From: Macrosoma leucophasiata
Taxonomy: Eukaryota; Arthropoda; Insecta; Lepidoptera; Hedylidae
Length of the DNA stretch: 64,000 nt
Assembly (NCBI GenBank): GCA_036365455.1
Contig: JAWQUS010000022.1
Span: 6,448,001-6,512,000, forward strand
Direction: 5' to 3'
Shown here piece after piece: positions 30,597 through 41,862 of the stretch (position 1 is its first letter; each line of letters opens with the position of its first letter). Below the pieces are notes generated by a model that searched no databases, was not told where the DNA came from, and was given only the letters and a program-made list of their open reading frames with translations. Both the position numbers and the translations under genes were made by a program.

Positions 30597-31950
30597 TTAA
30601 AGTATGTATGTACCATTTTGTTCGATAACCTTTTGCCATCTTGTAGGTAGGGACATGATCCCATTGCTATAAAAATTTTGGGACTTCTCATCAAAATACC
30701 GCGACAAGTGGATTTGGCACTCCTCTCGTGATGTTAACCTAACATTGCATAAAGAATTCTGAAGAGACCGAAACAGGTGGAAATCTGAAGATGCAAGGTC
30801 AGGACTATACGGTGGATGCATTAACACCTCCCAGCCAAACTCTTAATTTTTGCTGAGTGGCTATAGATGTGTGAGCGTTATCATGATGAAACACCACACC
30901 CCTTCTGTTGATCAATTCCGGCCGCTTTCTCTCAACTTCTTGCTTTAATCTCATCAGTTGTTCGCAGTAGAGTTCAGAATCGATAGTCCTGCCTGGTGGT
31001 AATAGCTCATAATGAATAATGCCCTTCCAATCCCACCACACACACAACATCACCTTATTGCGAGTTAACCCGGGTTTCGCCACAGTCTGTGAAGCCTGAC
31101 CGGCCTTTGACCACGACCTTTTTCGCATGTTCTTGTCGTACGTGATCCACTTTTCATCACCAGTTATCAGCTTCTTCAAAAATGATTCAGTTTCATTACG
31201 TCGTAATAAAGAATCACAAATGAGTACACGGTTCATTAGGTTTCTTTCAGTGAGCTCGTGAGGTACCCAAATATCGAGCTTTTTTTGTACCCAGCTTTTT
31301 TCAAATGCGCCAAAACTGTTTTGTGATCAATTCTCAGTTCTTCAGCTACGTCGTAACTACTGATATGTCGATTTTGCACCACTTTTTCAAAAATGGCATC
31401 CATTTTATCCGTAATAGGGCGACCAGATCGAGGTGCAACTTTGACATCAAAATTTCCGGATTGAAAACGTAACTTCGTAACTTCACGCCTGTAATCCCCG
31501 AAGGGGTAGGCAGAGGTAAATGCATGCATTCAATCATACATGCAAACACCCACGACTCGCCGGTTACGTTTTGGCCCATGTAACAGGTGGCGAGCCTGTT
31601 GCCATCTCCGGGCACATTACCATACTCCGGGGTACTGGGAAACTTCCAGAAAATGGAAAAATCCCAATAGAACCAGAGATAATGGATTTTAAACCGTTAT
31701 CTCTGATAGTCCCCGACCCGGGAATCGAACCCAGGACCTCCAGCGTAATAGTAGTGGCCTGCTACCACTACGCTACTGAGGCGGTACGCTAGATTGAAAA
31801 CGCTTAAACTAAATTTGTGCTACTCTCACAGACAGTGCACTAGGTCCATAAACATCGCAAATTTTTTCGCGGCTTGCGTTGCATTTTTACCTTTTTTGTG
31901 GTAAAATTAAAAAATGTATCGAATTTCTTCATTAGATTCACTCATCTTGA
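30597..31950 (-). pseudogene. mariner transposase, broken by SINE, stop and frameshift
   Basis: The N-terminus starts near 31949 (MSESNEEIRYIF) with an early stop or shift, then KNATQAAKKICDVYG and LSVRVAQI. The SINE (31470-31791) cuts in at FQSGNFDVKV. The HTH part continues as VAPRSGRPITDKMDAIF to about 31290. The catalytic core follows in another frame (31236-30805): [11 protein letters not shown] with the first Asp, [23 protein letters not shown] with the second Asp. A further shift near 30820 leads to [16 protein letters not shown] with the third Asp. All three DD34D residues can be found, but not in one frame. Confidence 0.88.
31470..31791 (-). repeat. SINE family D inserted in the mariner transposase
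   Basis: This full-length copy is flanked by the 11-bp TSD GATTGAAAACG at 31459-31469 and 31792-31802. The transposase reading resumes on both sides of it. Confidence 0.9.
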
Positions 31951-32129
31951 CAGTACGAAAAACAAATGAAAATCACACATTTGCCTAATTTGAATTTGGC
32001 ATTATGTTCTTTACTATTTTAACTTTCAATGATACCAAAACCAGCCAGATACAAATACTACAGCCAAAGAGATTTTATTACAAGTTCATACATACTATAA
32101 TGCGAAAAGACTTTTTCCCCAACCTATTA

Positions 32130-32400
32130 CATTTCTCGTGTATAGTGAAATAGAATAACAGTGCGAAAACACGTTCTTTCGGGTTGCCTCCAAAACTTCA
32201 TTGTAAATGTTCTGGTAAAGTAGCCATCGCTTTACTCGAATTACTGTGACTCTGACTGACGGACTGATAAATTGACTGACTGACTCTGACTTTAACGTTG
32301 CTTATTACGAATACAAAATATCGTTTTACTTGACACTGGCAATACGTACCTATAACAAGCGATGCCATTAAATAAAAAATAGAAAAAACTAAAAACACAA
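32130..32400 (+). repeat. Retroposon family H, 5'-truncated at mariner
   Basis: CTCGTGTATAGTGAAATAGA to GATGCCATTAAATAAAAAATAG, then an A-rich end. Confidence 0.65.
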
Positions 32401-32582
32401 TTATTTACGAACACAGTGTTAATCTGACAGTGGTATTCTATCGACCCCACTGATAATAGTCGTACGATGTGTATAAAAATATTAAACAACTACGATAAGA
32501 GCACGGGATGAATAGATAATGCTTACATAATGTAAAACAAAAACATTTATCATAATTGATATCTTCTCTATTTAAATAGAAC

Positions 32583-33235
32583 TAGCTGGTGCCCGCGGCT
32601 CCACCCGCGTGTACGTCGCTTTTCGCGTAACCTGTAGAAACTCATCAAATCAGCCCACAAGAACATTTTTACGGGATGAAAACTATCCTATGTGGTAATA
32701 AAGTTACCCTCTATGTGTGTGCCAAAGGAGATGTTGCGAGCTCGGCTCTGGTTCGTACACGTCCTCAAAAAATGGGTAAATTAAAGAAGAATCCGAAAAA
32801 AATACAATTAATTTATTCAAGAATATATTTTGGAATTACAACCACACTTAATTCAAACGATTTTATCATTTTCAACGTTGTTAAACATGGCGGCGATAAA
32901 GCCGACACTTGGGATCAATCGATTTTGATAGTAATTAGAAAATATTACTTTTTCTCCAAGTAATATATAATCAAAATACAATTTAAAAAATAAAAATATC
33001 AAAATGACATCGCCCGCCATATTCGCCATGTTGGTTTTGAATTGCAATTCTAACTGCAAATATTTTGTAACTGCAAACAAAGCTAAATAAGTAAAAATAT
33101 GCAGTTTAAAACGTTTTTATATTGATTTTGCCTGTTTAATGATATTGTGTACAATACATGGCCGGAGGTCCATACATTTTTGCAACATCTCCTTTCATGA
33201 AAATCGGTTCAGCAGTCGACTATTACTCGCAAACT
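32583..33235 (-). mobile_element. Helitron-like unit split by a Spy-like element
   Basis: CTAGCTGGTGCCCGCGGCTC to GTGTGCCAAA, then (after the insert) TTTCATGAAAATCGGTTCAG. The right limit is uncertain because it merges with repeat F. Confidence 0.5.
32727..33192 (+). mobile_element. Spy-like TIR element (copy 3)
   Basis: Ends GGAGATGTTGC and GCAACATCTCC, between AAA (32724-32726) and TTT (33193-33195). The host joins as GTGCCAAATTTCATGAAAAT, a stretch common in Helitron-like repeats. 466 bp. Confidence 0.8.
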
Positions 33236-33357
33236 TGTAAAGCCAACTTAAGTGCTCATAGCTACCATTGCCGTAACGTTTGAATTTCTAACAACAACCG
33301 TTTAGTTGGTAGAGGGAGGGGGGGGGGACACTTGACTGTAACGAAAATTGGCACTTT

Positions 33358-33762
33358 TTTTTTTTTTTCGTCATTATGGCATCGCTATTACGCATATTGC
33401 CAGTGTCAAGTAAAACGATATTTCGTATTTATTTAAGCAGCGTCAAAGTTAGTATAATATCAAGTATAATATGTAAGTATCAAGTATATAAGTTATCAAG
33501 TATAATATGTCAGTCAAGTGAGTTACAGTCAAGTTAAGTCGAGTAAAGCGATGGCTACTTTACCAGAACATTTACAATGAAGTTTTGGAGTCAACCTGAA
33601 AGGTCGTGTTTTCGCACTGTTATTCTATTTCACTATACACGGGCACTGTAATAAACCTATATAAAAAAAAATGCCACCAACTTTATTCAATATAACTTAA
33701 AAATACACCAAGAAAATGAAATAAAATAAGAGCACCTCTTTCAAGGTTCCCGCCAAAACTCC
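33358..33762 (-). repeat. Retroposon family H with TSD, inside repeat F
   Basis: The sense strand is minus: head GAGTTTTGGCGGGAACC, a run of A at the end (T run at 33358). TSD AATTGGCACTTT at 33346-33357 and 33763-33774; repeat F at 4610-4635 shows the uninterrupted site. Confidence 0.85.
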
Positions 33763-33984
33763 AATTGGCACTTTAAAGCTAAATAAGTCACGAATAGTTA
33801 ACATAATCGAAAAATGATATCGATATCCCACACTACATACAAAACGAAATATTAAAAAATTACCCACGCATTACACGTAGGGGAGGTACCCTAAAAAAGT
33901 TTTGATTTTCATGTTTTTATTCCACCACTTTGTTGGCGTGATTACGGTGTATACTCGTGCCAAATTTCAAGTTCAGTATCAATA

Positions 33985-34277
33985 TGTATCTTCACGCCAG
34001 GTCCCTAACGGGGTAGGCAGAGAGTGTAGAGCGCCAGATATCCCGGTTCTGACAAACCTCTCGTGCCTCGTCTACCTTCATCATTCTCTTCATACATGCA
34101 CGCCGATTCCTAAGACTTTTGACCCCACCATCAGACAGAACTCGACCTATTTGGTCATGGTAGGTCAGTCTTGGTCTTCCTGGGCCTCTGCAACCATCCA
34201 CATTCGCATTGTATATCTGTTTAGTCATTCGCTCATTCGACATTCTTTCTATATGCCCGAACCATCGGAGCATGCCT
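33985..34277 (-). mobile_element. LINE C 3' end inserted in repeat F
   Basis: Encodes the same C-terminal peptide, starting MLRWFGHIERMSNER. TSD TATCAATA at 33977-33984 and 34278-34285. Repeat F continues on both sides. Confidence 0.85.
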
Positions 34278-34449
34278 TATCAATAGTTTTGCGTTAAACC
34301 GCGGACGGACAGACAGACAGACGGACTTGGCGGAACTATAAGCGTTCCTTGTTTACTACGGAGCCCTAAAAACCAGAATAACAATACAAAAAACTTTCAA
34401 AATGCAGATGCGTTGCTGTTATTTATATAATGTGTGTGTTCCAGGGTTT

Positions 34450-34832
34450 TTTTTTTATGGCTTCGCTATTTCGCATATTGCCAGTGTCAAGTTAAACGAT
34501 ATTTCGTATTTATTTAAGCAGCGTAAACGTTTTTATAATATAGTCAGTCAATTATTTAATAAGTATGTCAGTCAAGTGAGTTACAGTCAAGTTATTCGAG
34601 TAAAGCGATGGCTACTTTACTAGAACATTTACAATGAAGTTTTGGAGGCAACCTGAAAGGTCGTACTTATATTTTGGCCCTGTTATTCTATTTTACTATA
34701 CACGGGCACTGTAATAAACCTTTATCAAACAAAATGCCACCAACTTTATTCAATATAACTTAAAAATACACCAAGAAAATGAAATAAAATGAGAGCACCA
34801 TACGCGTCTTTCAAGGTCTTTCCCGCCCATTC
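34450..34832 (-). repeat. Retroposon family H
   Basis: A T run, ATGGCTTCGCTATTTCGC to AGGTCTTTCCCGCC. Likely TSD CCAGGGTTT at 34441-34449 and 34833-34841. Confidence 0.75.
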
Positions 34833-34841
34833 CCAGGGTTT

Positions 34842-35471
34842 AGTGACCGCCCGGCGTTTTTCGAATATTTGTACAAAATAAAGGATACTTTATACGGGTC
34901 CTACGGGTTTTGGTTTTTTAAAACGATTTTTTAAATCTCTTAGTAAATACGACGTGCTGCATTTTTTTACGATATTTCCTAAGTTTTTACATCTTTCCTC
35001 ATTCTTTTTGTTTATTGACTAGACGACATCATAGCTTATCAATTATAATGATGAAGCATAACTAAAATGTGATAAAACATTTATAAAAACAAAATCACAG
35101 AAAATATATCTCTTTTTTCACTTATTTCGCTCTAAATCTCGTAATTAGATAAGAATAGAAAAAACATCGTGCATTTGAAGTTTTTGCAATAATAGATACC
35201 TATTTTAAATAAAAACTTGCAAGATTGATGGTAAAAAAACCTGTATAGCGAAAGATTAAAAAAACTTATCAAGAGTGAAGTGGACTTATATGTAAATTAT
35301 AAAAATTAATGTTATGTCAAAAGCAAAGCCTGCGATGCTTTTGATTTAAAAAACGAAGTGCGGTCTAGTTATTCTGCCGGTGACCGGATGAATAACATAA
35401 TAATATAAAAAAAAATATTTGTCCAGCTAAAATCTTTTGTTCGTACGTGAAAACGATCTCAACTGGTCTTT
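34842..35471. other. No recognised feature
   Basis: AT-rich, no repeat relative seen in the window. Confidence 0.45.
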
Positions 35472-35688
35472 TACTGGTGGTAGAGCTCCAATGACGGAGC
35501 TCGCGGGTGTAGGCACCACCGCATTACCAAATGTACTTGCCGCTAAATGGTAGTGTTAAGTCAGGTGGTAATGTACGGCAATGTAATTTCCGGCACAGAG
35601 GCATAACACCTTAGGCCTCAGGAGTGGTAACGCATCTGCATATTACCGACCTTGGTCTTTATGTGGGTGAACTGCAACACATAAAAAA
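35472..35688 (+). repeat. Family A copy with internal deletions
   Basis: The 5' end is complete. The CAGCACTATCGTGTTCCG segment and the part before the tail are missing. Confidence 0.8.
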
Positions 35689-36302
35689 ACAAACATATCA
35701 CAATATATATTTTATGCGACGAGTTGCGAAACATCACCATGTTTTATGTTTTTAGTGCAAACTAGGGCTTAGATTAGCGCGTTAAAACATACCATCAATC
35801 AAACAAATTATAATAGCAAGTTATTTTTTTTACGTACATGTTACCGACTAACATGCTCCGGTTCCCCAAGAACTTCATCATTTTAAAAATCGATTGAATA
35901 GAATCGATTTTTAATATCGCTTTACTTGACACTGGCATAATACGTAACAGTGATGCCATTATACTAAAATAATAAAATAAATAGGTACAGTTAAAGTACT
36001 TTTATAAATAGATACAAAAAGTTTTCGTTTTTAACTTCCGAGTCTTGGATATTTTAATCTTAGTCGATATAGGTACGTCACATAAATTATGTCTTACGTA
36101 ATAATACGTAATAAAGCAAAACATACATTTCGTACTGTTTATTTATTTTTTGTTTTATTACAACATGATGTTTGATTTTTTATTCCTTTTAAGCACAGGT
36201 TATTAACGGGTTTTTATACAGATGCCGCTTTTTGAAGTTTTTATGACATAGATTACTAATTATACCTATTCGATTATAGAGGATAATTATGTAGATTGTA
36301 TA
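35689..36302. other. Mostly unassigned; H retroposon scrap
   Basis: About 40 bases at 35920-35960 match the H 3' end (CGCTTTACTTGACACTGGCA). The rest is AT-rich. Confidence 0.45.
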
Positions 36303-36431
36303 TTTTTATGTAATGGCGGTGGCAAACAAGACTGCAGCCTATAGACATCTATACAAAGACCAAGGTCAAAATGCAGATGCATAACCACTCCTGAGGCCTA
36401 AGGTGTTTTGCCTCTGTGCCGGAAATTACGG
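36303..36431 (-). repeat. Family A fragment
   Basis: 3' half only, from TTTTTATGTAATGGCGG to GGAAATTACGG. Confidence 0.75.
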
Positions 36432-36439
36432 CTTAGTAG

Positions 36440-36935
36440 GCGTTTGACCCGCTGAGTTTCGGCCGATTCGGGTAAAACGATCACGTCCATTGTGCTTAAT
36501 GTTTTTTTAATTATTCGAATGATTTTGTAACTAGTATTCGAATAGTCATTCGTCATTCGAATGTATTTTTTTCTTCGGATCAATTTTCGGTATTCGAATG
36601 TTTTTTTTTTCATTCGTGTTTTGAATGATTTTGGCTCGAAATAATTGATTGTTTGTACTTTACCATAAGAAATATTTGGTTGGCCCTGAAAATAAAAATT
36701 GTGACTGGACTACGGTTTATTTTATTTTTCTCTTACTCTTTTAATTACGATTTTTAAGCAGACTTATTCGAATGATGTAAAATCATTCTAATGATTTTTA
36801 TAGTTCGAATAGTTTTTATGATTCGAATTATTTTTATCATTCGAATGGCTCTTTCTTATGATTGAATAGTTCAGAGACCTGCCTATCCGATTGATCATTC
36901 GGTGGATTTATTCTCATTCGCTCATCACTAGTCGT
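36440..36935. other. Stretch of reiterated ATTCGAAT-type words
   Basis: TTATTCGAATGATT, TATTCGAATAGTC, ATTCGAATGTATT, GATTCGAATTATT recur irregularly over 500 bp; the words are palindromic. A smaller related patch (TATCCGATATCCGAT) is at 40378-40470. Confidence 0.55.
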
Positions 36936-37081
36936 CACGTCCCTCCGACAATCCGACAAGAGGTAGTTAATTCTTTTTAACTTTTAGCAACGTAGAAAGT
37001 AGGTTAAACAGTAGCATAATAATTTACTCAAGTATATATATTATAGTATTATGCTTATTGGCCAAGCTGATTATAATTATA

Positions 37082-37305
37082 AAAGGCAATTACACGACAC
37101 GGTATTCAGGGTCCGGCAGAAAGGGTGGGCGTGGCCTCACGCCGGGTTTCCGCTTATTACACTATCCGGTCGACAGCGCCCTAACTCAATCACAGTACAA
37201 ATACACGGGCCGCACCGGTCGCCCTAATTAGGGCTCTAACTCTCTTAATGTTATTACACTAACCTGACCCTTGCTATCGTACCCTGAATACCGTGCCTTG
37301 TTCTT
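37082..37305. mobile_element. TIR element (family I)
   Basis: GGCAATTACACGACACGGTA to CTGAATACCGTGCCTTG; the final bases are lost. Confidence 0.7.
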
Positions 37306-37360
37306 AGATAAACTACTTATTTGTACTTTGTACTCAGCGGTACGGTGAGGGCAAAGTTTT

Positions 37361-37641
37361 ACTGGTGGTAGAGCACCAGTGACGGAGCTCGCGGGCGTAG
37401 GCACCACCGCATTACCTAATGTACTTGCCGCTAAATGGTAGTGTTCAGCACTATCGTGTTCCGGTCAGGTTGTAATGTACGGCTCTGTAATTTCCGGCAC
37501 AGAGGCATAACACCTAATGCCTCAGGAGTGGCAGCGCATCTGCATTTTGACCTCTGGTCATTGTGTGGGTGTCTATAGGCTGCAGTCATCACTTAACATC
37601 AATGTGAATTGCATGCTTGTTTGCATTAAAAAAAAAAAAAA
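37361..37641 (+). repeat. Family A copy
   Basis: Full 5' end and a 14-A tail. It lacks the CCACTTCCATTACAT segment. Confidence 0.85.
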
Positions 37642-38018
37642 TTGCGCCATGCTTTTTGTATAGTTGAATTGTTTGCATTATCACTTGTGTTTTAAGTTCA
37701 TGAATGACTAAGTGGTACATAGCGTCATTCATAGTTCTCAGATAAACTACGTATTTGTACCTTGTACTCAGCCATCAGGTGAGTACAAAGTACAAAAGTG
37801 CGACATGCTTTTTGTTTAGTTGACTTTATTCGATATAACTTCCATGTTTTGTTTTGTAACTACAACTTGTCTTGTCGTTGAAAAACGACAATAAAATAAT
37901 GACTTTTAGAATAAAAACATAAAACATGAACCGTAGGCACATTTTGCCGACAAATCGGGTAAATCGTTAAGTGCGCCTGGTATTCATAAAACAGTTAAAA
38001 CACATCAACAATACATAA

Positions 38019-38396
38019 GAGTTTTGGCGGGAACCTTGAAAGATGCGTGTGGTGCTTTTATTTTATTTCATTTTCTTTGTGTATTTTTGAGTTATATTTA
38101 ATAAAGTTGGTGGCATTTTATTTGATATAGGCTTATTACAGTGCTCGCGTAAAGTGAAATAGAATAACAGTGCGAAAACACGTTTTTTCGGGTTGCCTCC
38201 AAAACTGCATTGTAAATGTTCTGGTAAAGTAGCCATCGCTTTACTCGAATTACTGTGACTCTGACTGACGGACTGATAAATTGAGTGACTGACTCTGAAT
38301 TTTACGTTGCTTAATACGAATTGGAAATATCGTTTTACTTGACACTGGCAATATGCAAAACAAGCGATGCCATAAAATTAAGAAAAAAAAAAAAAA
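38019..38396 (+). repeat. Retroposon family H, complete with TSD
   Basis: 378 bp from GAGTTTTGGCGGGAACCTTG to GATGCCATAAAATTAAG plus poly(A). TSD CAATACATAA at 38009-38018 and 38397-38406. Inside is a variable GACT-type short tandem run (CTGACTGACGGACTGATAAA). Confidence 0.85.
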
Positions 38397-38689
38397 CAAT
38401 ACATAAAAATGAAAATAGCTACATAAGGAATCAATAAACGAAACCTAAAACTAATATACCTATTTCTTTTTTTTTCTTAGAGCTTGTCCAGAAGGGGCGA
38501 ATTCGTGTCGCGATTCTGACGCGCGAGCGTTGCGTCCAGGTGAGTGTATCAACGCTCGAGCGATTTTTACTAATTTTACGATTATTACTAATTTTACGAA
38601 CCGGGTCGTAACGCGATATAGAAATTGGGTAAAAACACGTTTTACAACTAGGTAAAAACATTGAAAGTTATATATGTTTAGGGACGAAT

Positions 38690-38885
38690 TGCCTCGCTAC
38701 TGCAGTTCGCGCGTTAACTGGACGCAACAATACCCATATTATTGGGTGGGGCGCCGCGGCGCTCCCTGGGATAGCTAAGAGCATCGTGTTGGACCATCAT
38801 GGTACAACAGTGACATGACAGAAGCGGCCAGCCAGCGCGGCGGCGGCGGTTATCAAATGTAGAAAGGCCGTAACTAATAGGTACT
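38690..38885. other. GC-rich patch without a recognised gene
   Basis: GGGGCGCCGCGGCGCTCCC and GCGCGGCGGCGGCGG stand out against AT-rich surroundings. No ORF or repeat relative was recognised here. Confidence 0.4.
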
Positions 38886-38939
38886 ATACTGTAAGCTATA
38901 CCTACTTATAAAATAGCTTGTTGGAATATGAAATTTCTT

Positions 38940-39450
38940 TGTTTTATATTATTTCGCATTAACACATGCTTGTGAAATATATTTTATTTAAAGAAAAATG
39001 GAAAGAAAAATTTGACTTCAGGCGAGACTCGAACTCGCGGCCTACTGGGAATCTAGTCCAGCCGCTCTTCCAATTGAGCTACTGAAGTCCTGCCCGACTT
39101 GTCAAATCTTTCCTTCACATTTATTGCATTGCTTTATGGTAGCAATAGCGCCATCTATTGCCAACTATGCTAGTTAGGCAACCGGATACAATAGAATGCA
39201 GTTTATTGAATATCGTAAAGAATTCGCTTTTACCCTTAATAATTGTTTTATATAAACTAGCATAGTTGACAATAGATGGCGCTGCTGCTACCATAAAGCA
39301 ATGCAATAAATGTGAAGGAAAGATTTGACAAATCGGGCAGGACTTCAGTAGCTCAATTGGAAGAGCGGCTGGACTAGATTCCCAGTAGGCCGCGAGTTCG
39401 AGTCTCGCCTGAAGTCAAATTTTTCTTTCCATTTTTCTTTAAATAAAAAA
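38940..39450. repeat. tRNA-SINE inverted dimer
   Basis: One unit is reversed (tRNA-like part 39014-39089, minus) and one is direct (39341-39416, plus), joined tail to tail through the TAGTTGGCAATAGATGG segment. TSD TGAAATTTCTT at 38929-38939 and 39451-39461 shows that the head-out pair was inserted as a unit. Confidence 0.85.
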
Positions 39451-39936
39451 TGAAATTTCTTGTTTCGACGGCAAAATAGTATATAGTTATAGCTCGATAT
39501 CAATCATTGCTCGATGATACATCAATTGACAAATAAGCAATTGACAATGACTCACAAATATTAATTTTTAAGTGTAGTCATTCTTAATGTGAAAAAAGTC
39601 TTGATAGTGATGTTTCTGTGTTGTTAGAGATTTAATTAATATGGAATTCTTTAGTTTGTTAAAATTATTAATATGTAAAATATAAAATGTAAAATTAGTA
39701 ATTTGATTGATGAATATTGATTTTGTTTTGATTTGTAATATTTAATTTATTTGACTTTAAATTCTATTATTTATTTTTGTACCTACTATGGATCTGTGAT
39801 CTGAAATAAATGATTAAATAAATAAATAAATAGCCGCGGGGAGTAGGGGGGGGGCAGGCCTAGGGAGCGCTAGGGTTTCATTGCACACATTCATGGCGCT
39901 ACACGAGCTAGAGCCACCCCTGATTACCGCTTACAG

Positions 39937-39984
39937 AAACAGTCTGTCAATATCAAATTTTGAATTGATATTGACAGACTGTTT
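39937..39984. repeat. 20-bp perfect hairpin
   Basis: AAACAGTCTGTCAATATCAA and its inverse flank an 8-base loop. Confidence 0.8.
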
Positions 39985-40019
39985 GGCCGGACCAGTGGCC
40001 CGCGTTGCTCTATGCTATA

Positions 40020-40196
40020 TATATAAAAATCAATTGCAGTTCGTTAGTCTCGCTAAAACTCGAGAACGGTTGGACCGATTTGGCTAATTTTGAATGATTT
40101 TTGGAAGTCCAGGGAAGGTTTAAAAGCATTTTAACTGAGTGACATAGGCTATATTACTTTTATTGTACTCGTGCGAAGCCAGGGCGCCGCTAGTCT
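40020..40196 (+). mobile_element. Helitron-like unit (second type)
   Basis: TATATAAAAATCAATTGCAG, CGAGAACGGTTGGACCGATT, ending GCGAAGCCAGGGCGCCGCTAG followed by T. Confidence 0.5.
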
Positions 40197-40699
40197 CATT
40201 ATAAAGTCCTTTAAACGGTCAAGTTCATAATTATTTACTACAGTCTAGGAAGCCCGTAACAAGTATGTAATATAAAAAAATATATATATGTAGATATACA
40301 ACTAAGTCGAATAAATACAATGCTGGTTTTGCCAAATAAAGAAACTTGAAACTAGTGATTTTATTGAGCTACGTCGAACTATCGGATATTCGAAATATAT
40401 CTATTCGTATCCATAACCAAAACTATCCGATATCCGATAAAAGTTGTGCATAAATTCGGATAGATTTCGCTCTATCAGCAAGCACACGAGGGATGTAATT
40501 ATACTTCTCTTGGCGTAATTAAAAAAATCACGCGACATTCTGAAGTTAGCTGCTATAACAAATAAAAGCAACAGTCTGAAGTTAGTTGCGATACTTTTGA
40601 TTTAAATATACGACGGTGATTATATTTATTGGTAATTTATCAGTAAAAATATGTGTAATAAGTGCATTTATAGATTTTAAATGATTACCTACATTATTA

Positions 40700-41700
40700 T
40701 ATGTTTTTAGGGTTCCGGAGTAAATAAGGAACCATTATAGTTTCGCCATGTCCGTCTGTCTGTCTGCCCGTTCGCGGTTTAGCGCAAAAACTATTGTTAA
40801 TATAGACTTGAAATTTGGCACAAGTATGCACCTTAATCACGCCGAGAAAGTGGTAGAATAAAAACATGAAAAATAAAATTATTTAGGGTACCTCCCCTAC
40901 ATGTAAAGCGTGAATATTTTTTTTATTTTTCCTTTTCTATATAGTGTGGTATATAGTTGAATAGGTCTTTCAAAAATGTTACGGGTATGATAACATCATT
41001 TTTGGATTTAGTTAACTGTTCGTGACTTATTAAGCTTAAAAGTGTAAATTTTCGTTAGAGTCATGTGTCCCCCCCCTCTACCAACTAAACGGTTGTTTTT
41101 AGAAATTCAAACGTTACGGCAATAGTAGCTACATATAACGAATTTAATAGGAAAACTATCACACTTATGTGATAGGTATACCTAATTACTCATCTAACTT
41201 CATGTCATGTCTGTTCAATAACTATAAATTTTAAATTGAGAAGAAAAAAATGTCAAAGTAGTTTCTTAGTAATAATTTAAGTAAGTTATATTTTGATTTG
41301 TGTAGTTATAAAAATGCACTAGATACATGTAGGTAATCTAAGTGCTTTCGTTATTTTATTTTAATTAAGTTTTTAATACTATGAAACACCACAGCCGAGA
41401 GGGGATTCTTCTAACACAAGTTACCACAACTTAAAAGAAGAGTTCCCACACCCAAATTGTATACACCTGTTTCAATAATAAAGTATTTTTCAATTAAAAA
41501 AAAAAAAAAAAAACTTAAGTTGGCTTTACAAGTTTGCAAGTAATAGTCGACTAAATGTAATACTCGAAATTTTTGAACAACTCCATAGAAAATATTTACA
41601 TATTTTTTTCATTACATTAATCAAACCTCAAAACTGCGAAACCCTACACTGCGCGTGGCCCAACACCGACTTGACCGGTTTTTTTTGGGGTTTTGTATTA
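40700..41700 (+). repeat. Repeat F, carrying a poly(A) retrocopy
   Basis: Runs from TAGGGTTCCGGAGTAAATAA with a GTCT run to GACTTGACCGGTTTTTTTTG. It holds the empty AAATTT site (40811-40816) used by the Spy-like element in the 3.9-kb copy. Confidence 0.75.
41168..41512 (+). repeat. Poly(A)-ended retrocopy, possible processed mRNA 3' UTR
   Basis: The insert interrupts repeat F, has ATTAAA/AATAAA-like signals (CAATAATAAAGTATTTTTC) about 15-20 bases before 17 A, and is flanked by ACTTA (41163-41167 and 41513-41517). No repeat relative occurs elsewhere in the window and no ORF is evident. It could be the 3' UTR of a cellular mRNA moved by a LINE, or the end of a LINE family not otherwise present here. 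Confidence 0.6.
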
Positions 41701-41862
41701 TTTCTGTTAGGTATATTGGTTTGTTACGCTAAAGAAGGACATATTTATTACTTCTGACGTGTAAACATAAGTACACACAATGTATATGTATACCTATTTT
41801 TATAATCACTATTTATCTTTTTATCCGATCGCGAAAGGTTTTCCTCCTTTTTGTTATGGACA

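Larger units (their letters stand above)
30531..32127 (-). mobile_element. mariner (DD34D) transposon, inactive
   Basis: The ends read TTAGGTTGGGGAAAAAGT (30531) and its inverse at 32127 with one end-base change (A for T). They are flanked by TA at 30529-30530 and 32128-32129. The length is 1,597 bp including a 322-bp SINE plus an 11-bp TSD. It lies between an A retroposon and an H retroposon. Confidence 0.9.
33230..34370 (-). repeat. Repeat F, inverse, carrying an H retroposon and a LINE C end
   Basis: Segments 33230-33345, 33775-33984 and 34286-34370 are contiguous in the other F copies. The two insertions between them have clear TSDs. Confidence 0.75.

Noticed and set aside
31520..31792. 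90-codon ORFs across SINE D (also at 44708-44980)
   Set aside because: Recurring reading frame of the SINE sequence itself.
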